45,000 nucleotides of DNA from Glandiceps talaboti (lineage: Eukaryota > Hemichordata > Enteropneusta > Spengelidae), in NCBI RefSeq assembly GCF_964340395.1, contig NC_135564.1, positions 18,286,931-18,331,930 on the forward strand, given 5' to 3'. The notes under the pieces were generated by a model. That model searched no databases. It was not told where the DNA came from and saw only the letters and a list, made by a program, of their open reading frames with translations. A program made the translations under genes and the position numbers. Of the stretch, positions 1 through 11,446 are shown one piece after another (within the stretch, counting starts at the first letter, position 1; the number at the start of each line of letters is the position of its first letter).

Positions 1-1668
1 TACGTCAAAGTGGAAAAGATTCCTGTAAATGTTTGTCTATTCCTACAAACCGCTGCTTTGTAACTTTTTATGAATACTCCCAAGTCACGATTTTATGCCT
101 CACGAGATAAGAAAAGAAAGTAACCGGAAAAAGACATTATCACATACAAATGAACAATGTAGAACATTTCAGTACTGTATACAGAAATTCTGAATACACC
201 ATACGTAGTCAATGACTCAATACGTTACATGGACAGATATTTTACCCTGGATGATAATCTTTTACGAATTTCTCAAGGCAGTCCATTTAACCTAACAAAA
301 AGCAATATACTTCTTGTATGAAAGTCCCAGGGTATGAAATTCGACACTGTTAACTTTATTTTTCATAGAGCAAGGTGAGGCCGTCCCGCTCCTATTTTTT
401 CCTCGAAAGTGTTTTTTCTATTAGTTTCTTTCTCGAGTCGTTCTAGCAACTCTATTCCTTCATTCGGTCTTTGATTCCCATATCATACCGTTTTAAAGAA
501 CTACGATATATCTAAGAACTTAATCAATAGATTGATATTGTGAGACAAGTTCTAAAGCAGTGTTGTTGAATTGTATATTAAATTGTCCTTTCTACTTTTA
601 ACACCGTTTACCAAAGACTGATATTTTAAATAATGATATTTAACACTAAAGTCTACTACACTCCATACTCAAGCTTAGGTCTGAATGATTAAATTTTTTG
701 TTGCATGTTCAAACTTAGCTATCACACTAGTAATAGACTGTGAACTCAAACCTGGTATAAAGGCATTCCTTTTAAATGATCTGATTACGTAATTTTTCAT
801 ACGTATAAAACTGTTGAGTAAATCCTACTTTGCAATCAACTGTTCCTATAATGCCAACCGACAAGAATTATGTTTTAGAAGGTATGTGCACCGTCATTGG
901 CATTATGCAGCTGCAGTTGAATCGATGGTCATGTCACTTGAGTAAAATGGTTCATAAACTCTGCTTCTGCCACTTTGATGCTTTTTATGGCTTCCGAACA
1001 CAAAGATCGCAATTAATATTTAAAATTAAAACCATGCTCTAAGACTTACTTTGAAGTTGCATTCATTCGTAAACTTTCTAAAACACAGACTTTGATAGTT
1101 AATCTTCCTTCTGAATGACAAAAGTGTTCAAAATCATTGAATTTTTAATGTTGGCATATCATTACAGGAAAACAAACGTAATAGTTGGATGTGCATATTC
1201 CAATTTAAAAGTGATATATTGCTTCAAGATTTAACCTTTAATGAAATCACATGTACCGGCTTAAAATAATCTAAACTCGTCCTCAATAACGTTAAGCTCT
1301 GAAGCTTAATCTAAGGTTACACATCAAGAATTTTGAAATGCACAAAAACACAAAATCCTCACACGCAGTCGTCTTAAACTATTTCTGCTTACACTAGTAA
1401 AAACGCATCAGACAAGACCAACATTTATATCTTAAATATAGAAATTTATTACCGTCATTACGATAGCTCCAGTAGGTCAAAGATTAAATACTCGTACATC
1501 AGTAATCATGATTGTTCACCGAAGCTCTTTCTCATCCAATCATAAATCAATCAATCAATCAATAGTTGACAGTGGACGTAATAACTTCAATGCCACGTGT
1601 ACTAAAACGTTTTCATTCAGATTAAAATTCAAAGCTTAGGTCTACAAATGAAACGTTTTTACGTGTAA
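1..1668. other. No gene recognised (upstream stretch)
   Basis: AT-rich sequence with many stop codons in all frames. A short (AATC)n run lies near 1541-1563. I see no conserved coding segment, no RNA gene and no clear mobile element. Confidence 0.5.
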
Positions 1669-1710
<42 letters not shown>

Positions 1711-2003
1711 CACTACTACTACAACTACTACTAATCTTTATTTATACTGGATAGTTCTTTATGTATATTGTATATAGACACTTGTCTCCCAAGAAATCCG
1801 GTGAGGGCCATCCCTCATGGATTCAGTGTTAATGCAGGAGGACACCGGAGTAACCGGGGAAACCCTGCATTGTTCGGTAGAGTCAAACTGAACGACACGC
1901 TTCTTACTTACATCGTGGTATATTTAATCAAACCCTGAATGGGTCGAACCCCGACCTCAGTGGTGAGAGGCAAATGGTTTAACCACTCGGCCACCGACAA
2001 CCC
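1669..2003 (-). mobile_element. tRNA-derived SINE with (TAG)n 3' tail
   Basis: Read on the - strand, the 5' end looks like a tRNA. A pol III A box (GTGGCCGAGTGG, complement of 1983-1994) is followed about 35 bases on by a B box (GGTTCGACCC, complement of 1941-1950). A body of about 200 bases follows, containing GGTTTCCCCGGTTACTCCGG. The element ends in a long (TAG)n tail, the TAC array at 1669-1733 on the + strand. Head, body and simple-repeat tail in that order is the standard SINE plan, in which the tail is shared with a partner LINE. It is not an intact tRNA gene, because I cannot close an acceptor stem after the T arm. The body resembles conserved SINE core domains of marine invertebrates, but I could not assign it to one. 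Confidence 0.75.
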
Positions 2004-3693
2004 TTCTTCATGTTCTGAATTGCATTTTACGTTTGGTATAAAACCATATGCATTTAAGTTACTTTCATAGTGCAAAGCGTTTCGTCAATTACTGCTCAGT
2101 CCTTGGAAGCGGTTGTTACGTACTTTATCGCATAAAGCTATATCAGTGTGTTGAAGGCTAACGAGCTGATACTTGTTATTGGTCTGAACATGGTATCAAT
2201 CTTGGCAAGTTTGCATTCAAACCGTATTTTAAATTGCATTTGTGATGATAATGATGAAGTTATGTTAATGTTACACACATAACTTTTAACTCAAAGCCAT
2301 TCAGACTATATACCCACTCTCCCTCACTCAATCACTCTATCACTCACTCACTCACTCACTCACTCACTCATTCTTTCATAGGTTTAATATACTACTAATA
2401 GATCAGGTAAACTCAACCAAGGTTTTTCTACGTTTAATCATCTTTTGCAATCTGTGCAAGGATCTTTCACGTTCTTGGACAGCGATAAAGAAATGTTGCG
2501 CCAAAATTTGATTCCATCGTTATCGCCTGTTTTATGTACCTTATTTGTTTCTTCACATACTACGGACTGAACGTTAGTAAGTGGTTTGATGAGATAGCTA
2601 TTAGCGATTACCTACGTAATTGAGGTCAATTACGTACACGAGACCACACTAATAGTCCAATTAGTTATAATGACACGATGTGAGGAGACAGAAATGTCAG
2701 CTTACAAGGAATAAAGCATGCTGCAGATGCTTATGTTGTTACTGCAGCTCCTATTTCAGTTGTTTTTGTACTATAGATGTTGCTGCGATGATTTCTACTA
2801 TTGTTTCAACTACATATGTTGTTGCTCGTGCTACTGCTTTTATTGCGAAACTCTAAGATGCGACACTACCAATTTAAAAATGATAACATACAGATGTTGC
2901 CTGGTATTAAAAACAGTGATAATGAATTAACAATTAATTTACATACCAAATATTGTTCAAAATTACCTTTAAAATTGACGTCCGCCTAATCATTTGAAGG
3001 AACACATTATATGAGTACAGATGGCTACAGTATAAGCATGTATATTATTATATATCATTAATGTGAATTATAAAATAAAAGGGTTCTAAATAAAGGAATA
3101 CTGGTGTCATAAAAATATACTTAAAGGGGCATTACACTTTCTTTAAATGGGTGTCATCTGCAACTTGAATGGATTTAATAGTTTGAATCTATAAGGAAAT
3201 GCCTAAAAGGAATTTGATGAGATCGAGTTTAAATGTCGTGTTCAGTCGATGGCTTAGTTTTTAAACATGGGCAAGGTTTTACCAAAGTGTGGTCATCGAA
3301 TCATTGTCATTGATTATGGGAGTATACTACTAAGGAATCGCGACAACAAAAAATTAACATAATCATAAATTTGAACTGTATTTGATGTGGAATATGACAA
3401 CTTATCTTGTCGGATTAATGTAATTAAAGCCGGTTCAACGATTTGTCAATGGTAGCTTGATAATATCAGCATCTTGGTGTACAGCCTTCCGATTTCTATT
3501 CTGCAAGATATTGGATGTGCATTACGTATCAAAGTTGAGTCACATCATATCATATATAATACATAGAGAGGCACCAGAAATTACTCTTGTAAATATTTTC
3601 TCTTAACAAAAGTACAATTATTATGATAGAGAATATATTGTTCATGGTTCTAAGAATCAAAAGGACAGTATAATATAGTTATGTTGGAGTGGT
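2004..3693. other. No gene recognised
   Basis: AT-rich non-coding sequence. It contains a CACT array at 2324-2372 and a cryptically simple stretch at about 2715-2850 built from TTG, CTG and TAC triplets. The triplet stretch explains the Leu/Cys-rich open frames there. Confidence 0.5.
2324..2372. repeat. (CACT)n microsatellite
   Basis: About 50 bases of tandem CACT. It is imperfect at the left end and clean from about 2340. Confidence 0.9.
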
Positions 3694-3966
3694 AAATTGG
3701 AAACGAATATTGCACTGTATCGATGAATTGGAAACGAATACTATACTGTATCGATGAATTGGAAACGAATACTATACTGTATCGATGAATTGGAAACGAA
3801 TACTGCACTGTATCGATGAATTGGAAACGAATACTATACTGTATCGATGAATTGGAAACGAATACTATACTGTATCGATGAATTGGAAACGAATACTATA
3901 CTGTATCGATGAATTGGAAACGAATACTATACTGTATCGATGAATTGGAAACGAATATTGTACTGA
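3694..3966. repeat. 31-bp minisatellite, nine copies
   Basis: Unit starts fall at 3694, 3725, 3756, 3787, 3818, 3849, 3880, 3911 and 3942, exactly 31 bases apart; the last copy is partial. The unit reads GAATTGGAAACGAATACTAT followed by ACTGTATCGAT. Variation is almost confined to one position block, ATACTATACTG versus ATATTGCACTG or ATACTGCACTG. Copies are contiguous with no spacers. Confidence 0.97.
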
Positions 3967-6745
3967 CCTTCAATTTTTATGCTAATCAGAACTAGTTTGT
4001 GTGAGACTGCGTGATTTTATCAAGAAGGGTAGAATGCAATGCACATTTTGAATATCTCGCGTCACATTGTTTTATAGCTTGTCTAAGTTAGGAATTATAT
4101 TATTACATAATTATTAGCAGTAATATTTTATTAACTTGAAACAGCGTTACTTTCTAATCCCAAAGGATATAACCATACAAATGGCCTGTTGTATCGTGCA
4201 TGGTCTTAAAACGTAGCTTTTCGAAATCCGAACGTTTCTATTGTATATTAAGCCGCTTATAGCTACATAACAATAAGTACACACTCGCAAATCTATGCTA
4301 TGATCTATGAAACATGGCCACGATTGTTTGTTATCGGACACGACGGAAACTTCCATCTTTCGCGACTTTCGTGGTTTAAGACATAATCTACTTGATGAAT
4401 GATATTTCTTGACTCAAGCACTTATAGGGCAATACTAAGTGAACGAGTTTACTTAATAGACTTTAGTAATCCCACATTATGCTATTGAGTGCTAGTCATC
4501 TTCCACTCTAATGACACAAGATTCTTAAGTCTAAAAGCATACTTTTCTTAGATAAATCCGATAACTTGTGGTTGCTATGTTGAGATTAGCACCAGTAACA
4601 AATGTCGTTACTACGTTCGCCAAGAACAGTCACATTTCCAAACATAATATTTTAACATAGAATACATAGTTACGATAATAGATTTTTAACGAAACAGTGT
4701 GTAACCTGTTTGAAAATTAAAAATTGTGATCACAGAACTCTTGTACTAGTCTTTCTTATTTTGTGATATGTAGTGGAGGAAGAGAGTGTGTGACTTCTTA
4801 TCATACTGTCACTGAAGTGGTAATTTCAAGTCCTTTATTGTTACTATCAATCGTCGTTTGTGAGAAAATCTACAAATAGCGAAAGTTTCCAGATCAGATC
4901 AATTCTATGGCATGCTCTGATGGACAGGTTCATTTAATGAGTGTTGAAAGACAGGTAATATTGTATATGTAACGCACCGCCAAGTAGTGTGTCGTATTTG
5001 GCAGACGTACTGCCCGAGGTCCTAGTCAATAAAGCCAAACTGCAGATGTACTTAACGGTGAATGTTCATTCTTCAAACGCAGAAGTCGTGTTATGCAGTT
5101 TACAATATACGTAGTTTCGCTATCAGACGGAAGCGGGTTTCTCCGAAAGTGATACTTCCAGAAGGTGATTTCAAAGTCCCCTCCCCTCCCCTCCCCTTAG
5201 ACCCATGAGTCTTTGTGGCAAGTCATATCGATACGTGTAGAATAAATGAATTTTACTTGAAAAAAACTAATTATTGAGAAGAAACCTGGGGCATATTGTG
5301 TTTGCAATTAGCACACTAACGAGATCAATAAAATATAAATGAATTTTCCTGACCCCGCTGGTGTTACAGGTAGTCATACCCTGTTATAAACCAGTTTACG
5401 TAGAATATATTTCATGAAAATAATTTGGGCAAAAGCCTCATTCATTCTCTTGTCCATGTTAAAAAAACAGTTCAGAAATTCATTGTGTGCGTTTTATTTG
5501 TTGAGATGCATCTAAAATTCATTTGTATAGAAACCGAAATCAAACGAGTTTAAATGTCGGTCCTGTCTACATCATTTGGCAGTAAAACTGCTGATATAGT
5601 TTAATGAGGAGGCTTGTCATACAATCGATAAAATCAAGGTTTAGCTTCTCAATATGCAAATCAATATGCCTTATCATTTTAATCACAGCTAACAGCTATA
5701 TAATCGGATTCCTGTAAACATTTTTAGAATGCGCTTTGTCAACTGGTTTGAGCGCCAAATTTATATTCTTTTTTCAAGATTACAGTTATTGTATTGATGT
5801 TACATCGAGCGTCATTTAAATCGAAGTAAAAGTTAATTGGAATATGGAAATGTTCAGAGATTGTTTAGCATCAGAATTTAGACAATCTACACTTTCCTAA
5901 TTAATGAATTCGTGATCGTCATTAAATAGTCAGTTAATAGCTGCAAGTGCAAATTTAGAACGCACTTCCCGTTCCTGTTCCTTCTTACTTAAACCATTTT
6001 ATCACAATGTGCCTAATTAATCATGGTTATCGTGACTAAATCCGAAAATGTATTTGATGACATTGTTAGGTTTTATCCTGTTGGTCAGACGAATTTCCGT
6101 TTCATCCTGTTTCATAGTAAACAGACATCGGAAACCAAGGTTTCAACTAACTAAGATAGACATGAACTAAAACTGTTTTGCTGCATGTTGATAGACGCTA
6201 TCGAATGTCGGTTGATGGTTTAATTGTACTCATACTAGAGCGGCGTTTCTGATGACTTTTTAGTCACTTTCCGTGTTAACACTTTCTTGATTACAACAAC
6301 AAGGACATCGCTATTGCCTACTTGTCTAATCTACCGCATCGAACAACAGATTTTATTTTCTCCTATCTTAGTAAGCATCGTGAATACCTCTTGAATCCTG
6401 GGATAGAGTAAATCTCAAAGCATCACATTTCGAAAATCTTCTAAAGAAAATTTCATATCAAGAGTGGTTAAATGGTTCTCTTGAGGAATCTTTAAAACAT
6501 AATAGTCACTGCGAAACACAATGGTAATTCTAGAAATTATAAGTATGTGGTCAATACTTACATTTTAAATTCAATTTAATTCTTAAACTGATTTTCACAT
6601 TCATAACATCAAATATGTTATCTAAATTAAGGTGTTTTGTTTTCTTTAAAAGAAGTAATATGTGTCATAACATACACCCCCGTAACAACCAAAGAAATGT
6701 GTAAATCGAATACTTATAGATTTCTCTCTTTGTGTCTCTTTTCAG
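3967..6745. other. Upstream region of the neuropeptide gene; non-coding
   Basis: No coding exon is recognised. A (CCCCT)n tract lies at about 5177-5198. Coding exon 1 starts right after a strong splice acceptor, so a non-coding leader exon and the promoter should lie in or upstream of this stretch. I cannot place either. TATA-like strings occur at several positions and are not informative alone. Confidence 0.5.
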
Positions 6746-6752
6746 ATTAACC

Positions 6753-6861
6753 ATGGAAACTAAAGCTGCTGGTCTCTGTATACTCTTGGTAGCGTTTATT
6801 GTCGTCTCGTCAGTCAGTGCAGAAGGTGCACACACATTTTTACGGTGGGGCAAACGATTTG
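6753..6861 (+). CDS. Luqin-type (RW-amide) neuropeptide precursor, coding exon 1
   Basis: Residues 1-36 of a predicted 85-residue secreted prepropeptide. A pyrimidine-rich acceptor ends in CAG at 6745. Seven leader bases then run into ACCATGG, a good initiation context, which is why I chose the ATG at 6753. Residues 1-23 form a signal peptide with a hydrophobic core (LCILLVAFIVV) and probable cleavage after Val-Ser-Ala23. The mature peptide EGAHTFLRW follows immediately, then Gly33 as amide donor and the dibasic site Lys34-Arg35. Prohormone convertase, carboxypeptidase and PAM processing would give EGAHTFLRW-NH2. Family knowledge: luqin/RYamide precursors place a single amidated peptide directly after the signal peptide, and ambulacrarian members end in RW-amide. 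The exon ends G/GTGAGT, phase 1. Alternative: another RW-amide family. The peptide-precursor call is firmer than the luqin label. Confidence 0.78.
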
Positions 6862-9008
6862 GTGAGTGTTTCTCAACAAATTTCAAAAAGACTTTTATTC
6901 AAAGTATCCAATACTTATAGTCTCAAACAGAGAAAACAGACCTTAGGTTTATTATCCTAACATCTATTCGAATTTAGTTTTCGGAAAAAAGTTAATAGTT
7001 TGCTAATTAGGTTGCAATCTACGTTGGTTATCTTTTAATTGTTTTATAGATATCTATTTATGTTTAATGGTATTGGGCTTAATCATGTAGTTTAAAAAAG
7101 CAAAATGCCCTACAATACAAATACAGTATAGCTAATTATTATGCAAATCGTACACGCTTGGTTGGGCGAAATGTCCTTATTGATAACATCTGTAAACCTT
7201 GGATAACAAAATTAGGTTTTGTTTTGCACGTTTTTTATCTGAACACATTGCAAAGTAAAGAAGGTTACATTTTCATGTAGAGACACAGCCAATGCGGAAG
7301 TCAGATATCCAAAACATTATTCCTGGCATGCCTTGCCTACATTAATAACAGTACACTTAATACACATACACATGAGGAAAGATTCCCTATCTAAATTCTT
7401 CTCATTTGCCTATTGGCTGCAATGGGAAACATTTAACACTATTAATAATGAATTTATCGAAAGTTAAGTAGTTAGTGTTGACTTAAAACAATGAGACTCA
7501 ATGAACTGGAAAACTTTGAACTATCCTGATATATACTTCGCTGGGTTGCATAAGACACGCTATATCAGGGGACTCGGTGAAAACGTTTCAGAATACGAAC
7601 ATTTTCATCGCAGCGTTGAAACACGTTCAGTTTTAATAAAATATTTATTCGTAACAGCTCGCTAGAGTTTGGGTAGTTATGACAAGGCTGGGTAGTTGCT
7701 AACTACATCGCAGTTAATTGGCCATACAGTCACTATTAAACTAACACATCACAATCTTTTTTACTTCGTGGGATATCATGACTGATGAATATTCATCAAT
7801 TCGGTGTATGTTAGACACTTCTATAACTTCCCAATCTTGTTGCAATTGAAGATGTCATTGATAGTTATTGATTGTCGATAATGTAAGAGTCGTATTTTAT
7901 CTTGATCTGCAATCTGTCAAGAAACGATTATACTAGTCGTATTTGTCGTTTATTTTAGATTCCGTTTGAGTATGATTAGGTAGAGTCGATAATTATGTAC
8001 CCATTAACATCGTAGGAATACTGTGCGATTCTGCCTCACTCTTTGGGGTCTACCCAATTCAAAATTCAAAACGTTATGACAGTTTCGTATCTTGAATTTA
8101 TGCACAAAATAATTGCTTTTCACTCCTGAATTTACCACTGAAGATTGAACGGTTTATTGAAATAAAAACCGAATTTCAAAATGTTTGAAAAGGGAAATTT
8201 TGTTTCAATGAAATCAATGGGCAGGATAACGATAAATGTCAAAAAGCGTAATACCAGCCATGTATGTGGATGAATATTTGGTATTGTGTATTAATTTGGT
8301 AATTGTTTTTTATTGTCTGACTCTTCCGTTACGTTAGAGTATCAAACACATGCCGATCCAACAATATAATTTTTATAGTAACCGACGTTAAAGTAGTCTT
8401 CACTGTAGTGAACGTGTTCGTTTATATTTGAGATAAAGTCCTGGACTGCAGGTAACGAGAAACATTACAAAAAATATTGAAAACATATAACATGCTTGCA
8501 TCTTTTAATTGCATATGTAGTAAAAATATATTATAATAGTTGGAGGAATAAACACAATTAAAAGAACTTATGTTAGTAAATTTTAGACTTGTAACATTAG
8601 GAATAAAGCTTAAGGGTCTATAGAAATAAGCTCTAGCAAAGAGCTCACTCACCAAATATGACACTGTTACTAGAAGTAAGAATTGGTTGGTTGATTGATT
8701 GATTTGTTTATTCATTAATACATATTTTGTCAATTTGTTGGTATGTATCAATTATTAATATAGGTAATATTTAAAGAAAGAAAAACATTCTTGCAATACT
8801 CAATCGTTATGATAACTGATGTTCTAGTCTTTAATCAGCTAAAATGAATTTACCAAAGGGTGATTCCTTTTCTGCCTCATTAAAGAATCCATCTGTCGAT
8901 GTATATCATCGGCCGTTAAATAAATACCTTAAAGTAAAGAGTTTACGAACATAAACTGAGATATGTTCTTTTAGTTTGATTTGGATGACGTGTATTTCAT
9001 TTACTCAG
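6862..9008 (+). other. Intron 1 of the neuropeptide gene
   Basis: The intron opens with GTGAGT and ends TTTACTCAG, 2,147 bases in phase 1. It is AT-rich with no recognisable gene inside. The 109-residue - strand open frame at 8422-8751 has no family features and looks fortuitous. Confidence 0.7.
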
Positions 9009-9129
9009 ATCCTGCGACCACACCAGACTCCACATGCTCACCACCAAGGGAAATGAGTATTCACATATTCGGTGATGAAGAGGTTCTCTGTCGTAAAATT
9101 CAAACTGGAGGAATCTACAAATGTGAAAG
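9009..9129 (+). CDS. Luqin-type neuropeptide precursor, coding exon 2
   Basis: Residues 37-76 plus two bases of codon 77. The acceptor is TTTACTCAG and the donor AG/GTGGGT. Joining to exon 1 makes codon 37 GAT (Asp) and keeps the frame open. The segment is Asp/Pro/Thr-rich at first (DPATTPDSTC, Cys46). It then runs through a hydrophobic/acidic stretch to CRKIQTGGIYKC, pairing Cys64 and Cys75 with Thr-Gly and Tyr between them. Luqin and RYamide precursors characteristically keep a C-terminal paired-cysteine module of about this spacing behind the bioactive peptide. I recall that from the literature and have not aligned it here. The exon ends in phase 2, so the protein needs another exon; 16364 is the best candidate I found. 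Confidence 0.75.
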
Positions 9130-9399
9130 GTGGGTTATTTTTGACGGAGGGTACGCTTAATTTGACCATTTTACTAATTGTGTTTTACTTTAGCATAACT
9201 TACTCTACTCACATTACGTTTCTTGTGCCTCATTTTCAAAGATGCGAGTAAGCCCTATCAATGTGTTACATATTTCATGGTGAACCATATAAGCTAATCG
9301 TTTGAGTGCAGTATCTTTTCACTTACCGGTACTTGAAAAGTTACAGTCAAGCTTACCACTTCAGGTTAAGTACATCATTGAATGTTTCAGCTTAATGAT

Positions 9400-9803
9400 T
9401 TAGTTCACGGTAAAAAAGTTCCAATTGTTGAAATATTCAAATTTCTTGGTACACTTATTTCAGATGATCTGACGTGGGGAAAATTTCACCCAGCACACAA
9501 CATGTTTGAATTACTGCTTTCAGTGTCAAAGTAAAGAACAATTAAATCATGGATGAATCTTTTCTGTAACAGTTTTTACCCCACGGCCGTACGCCCAATA
9601 AACAGAGCATAATGTTTTAAATCTTTATTTTACCATATATTTATAGTAGATCATATTATGTTACTACTCTTAATTCATTCAACCATTGTATTTTGTATTA
9701 GTTTATATTCTTACCAGTTTTATGTGGTTTCTTTTAACTTGTCTTTTATCTGAGAAACTACACCAATATCCATTGTAAGCTTTTGCGTTTATATGGCAAT
9801 AAA

Positions 9804-9882
<79 letters not shown>
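9400..9882 (+). mobile_element. 5'-truncated LINE 3' end (Rex1/CR1-like), internally deleted
   Basis: The sequence from about 9400 matches, in the opposite orientation, the 3' part of the LINE at 40196-43090. It includes the segment for KFLGT-ISDDLTWG, the C-terminal FHPAHNMFELL and NLFCNSFYPTAV motifs, the shared 3' UTR, then an AATAAA at 9798-9803 and a long (ATT)n tail to 9882. About 300 bases present in the other copy are missing between TGGGGAAA and TTTCACCC near 9480. Stop codons show it is dead. It sits in intron 2 in the same direction as the host gene. Confidence 0.85.
9803..9882 (+). repeat. (ATT)n array, LINE 3' tail
   Basis: Roughly 26 tandem ATT units directly after the LINE 3' UTR and its AATAAA. 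This is the simple tail expected at the 3' end of CR1/Jockey-type LINEs, probably expanded after insertion. Confidence 0.9.
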
Positions 9883-11278
9883 GTTACATGATGACATGTA
9901 TAATCCATTGAGTAAAGTGACGAATTTGTCTTCTCTAGCTTTTAACAAACGGTGTTTGTTTTGTGATTCAAGATATATTCCAGCTTTAATTCATGGAAAG
10001 ATATGGTAATAAAACAAGTAAAACATTTCACTTGTTCCTGTGAGAACTCCCTGGAAGGCATATTAATTTAGAATATTAATCCTGCATTCACATAAAGCAA
10101 ACGTTCGTGCACTCTTTGTCAATTATTTTTGACTTTACGTGTAGTTCGACTTTTTAAATAATAGACTATGTTGGTGGTCAAAATTAACGTGATATTTAAG
10201 TAAAAGTATATCTAAAGGTGATTACCTTCGACCTTTGAATACTAATTACATCTATGTGGTTTCAAGCTAGGACGCATACATCACTACCTCCAACTCCAAA
10301 TGACACAAACTGCCTATCAGTGACAGACTAAGATACATTAACGTCGTTAGATACGTATGCGTACATCTCAGACCAGGGCACGTGGTGAACCTTACTGTCA
10401 ACCCCACCAGGGGTTCGGCCATACTTTGCCAATCTGAAAGGCAATTCGTGACCCAAGACGAATTTTAAGATCCGTTAGTCGATGATTGACAGGGAAAATA
10501 CATGGATTGATATCAAGAAAATGAACTAAAACGTTGGAGAAATAATGTTTCTGTTTTGATCGATCTGCAAAGGCATTACCGTACTTCTTCACAGGAGCTC
10601 TTCGAACCACACATTGACTGAGAAATACTAGACGAAGTTAACTACAACACAAATATAAGCTGTCTTTATGGCATGAATTCAAAAGACACAATTTACATAT
10701 GATAAGTCATTCGATGCAGTGTCTGGTGAATATATAATGTAGAGAAATATATACATAAATCAATCATCATTTAACTCTAAAAATGAAGGAAAAGAAATAA
10801 ATAAAATGCAAGAAAGTATAATATACACTGACAATGATACATAGAAGCGTTTTTATATACTGTCAAGATAATTCATAACTAAAGAAAAATGACATGACTT
10901 CCGAAGAGCTAACATTTTAACGATGTACAAGATTGATTCAATTATTAAAAAAAATATACATATGATTGTGGCGTTTACAAAGAATGATGAATAGCTTTTT
11001 GGGACATCGATATGAAACATTTACCAATTTTCAACGAAAGCTCTGTCTGGATAAGATATTATTTCATGATTGTATAATAGTTTCATTTAATGTAATCACC
11101 GTTTTACTTTTCAAATAAAAAAAGTAGATGCGTGGTTTTTATTTCAAACATGAAATCGTAATGGAATCTCATGAAACAATTACTATAGATATTAATTCCA
11201 AATAAATGGTTTTCGTTCAGTCAAGGAAAATACAATTGACATGAAGCGTACGTAGACAAGGACTGACAAAACGAAAAT

Positions 11279-11446
11279 GTTATGAGTATTTTCCCGTAGA
11301 ATGACAAAAAGTATAGGAGAATGGTACACTTATACCTGTATAAGCTCAATTAAAGAAATGTGGTGGCGAGTCTGAACGTTTTGACTCGTATCGCTCGTAC
11401 CAATGACGTAGACGCGAGTTCTTATGCCGTAGAATGACAAGGGTAC
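11279..11446 (-). repeat. Repeat Y, copy 3 (dispersed)
   Basis: The complement of this segment is related to the repeat pair at 25.8-26.4 kb. It shares the 15-base run GAGTCAAAACGTTCA (complement of 11373-11387) with copy 2 at 26182-26196. It also aligns over CATTCTACGG/CGTTCTACGT, TACGTCATTGG and a GGGAAAATAC block. Similarity is patchy, so the copies are old or fast-evolving. No coding function is seen. Confidence 0.6.

Noticed and set aside
1941-2003. Functional tRNA gene on the - strand
   Set aside because: A and B boxes are present but no acceptor stem closes, and the sequence continues into a SINE body and tail.
3694-3966. CRISPR-like array
   Set aside because: Units are contiguous with no unique spacers, and the setting is an animal genome.
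5695-5705. TATA-like box upstream of the neuropeptide gene (also strings near 756 and 2037)
   Set aside because: TATA-like strings are frequent in AT-rich DNA and the first exon is unknown, so no promoter can be assigned.
8422-8751. 109-codon - strand open frame in intron 1
   Set aside because: AT-rich codons, no recognisable motif and no splice or initiation context; probably chance.
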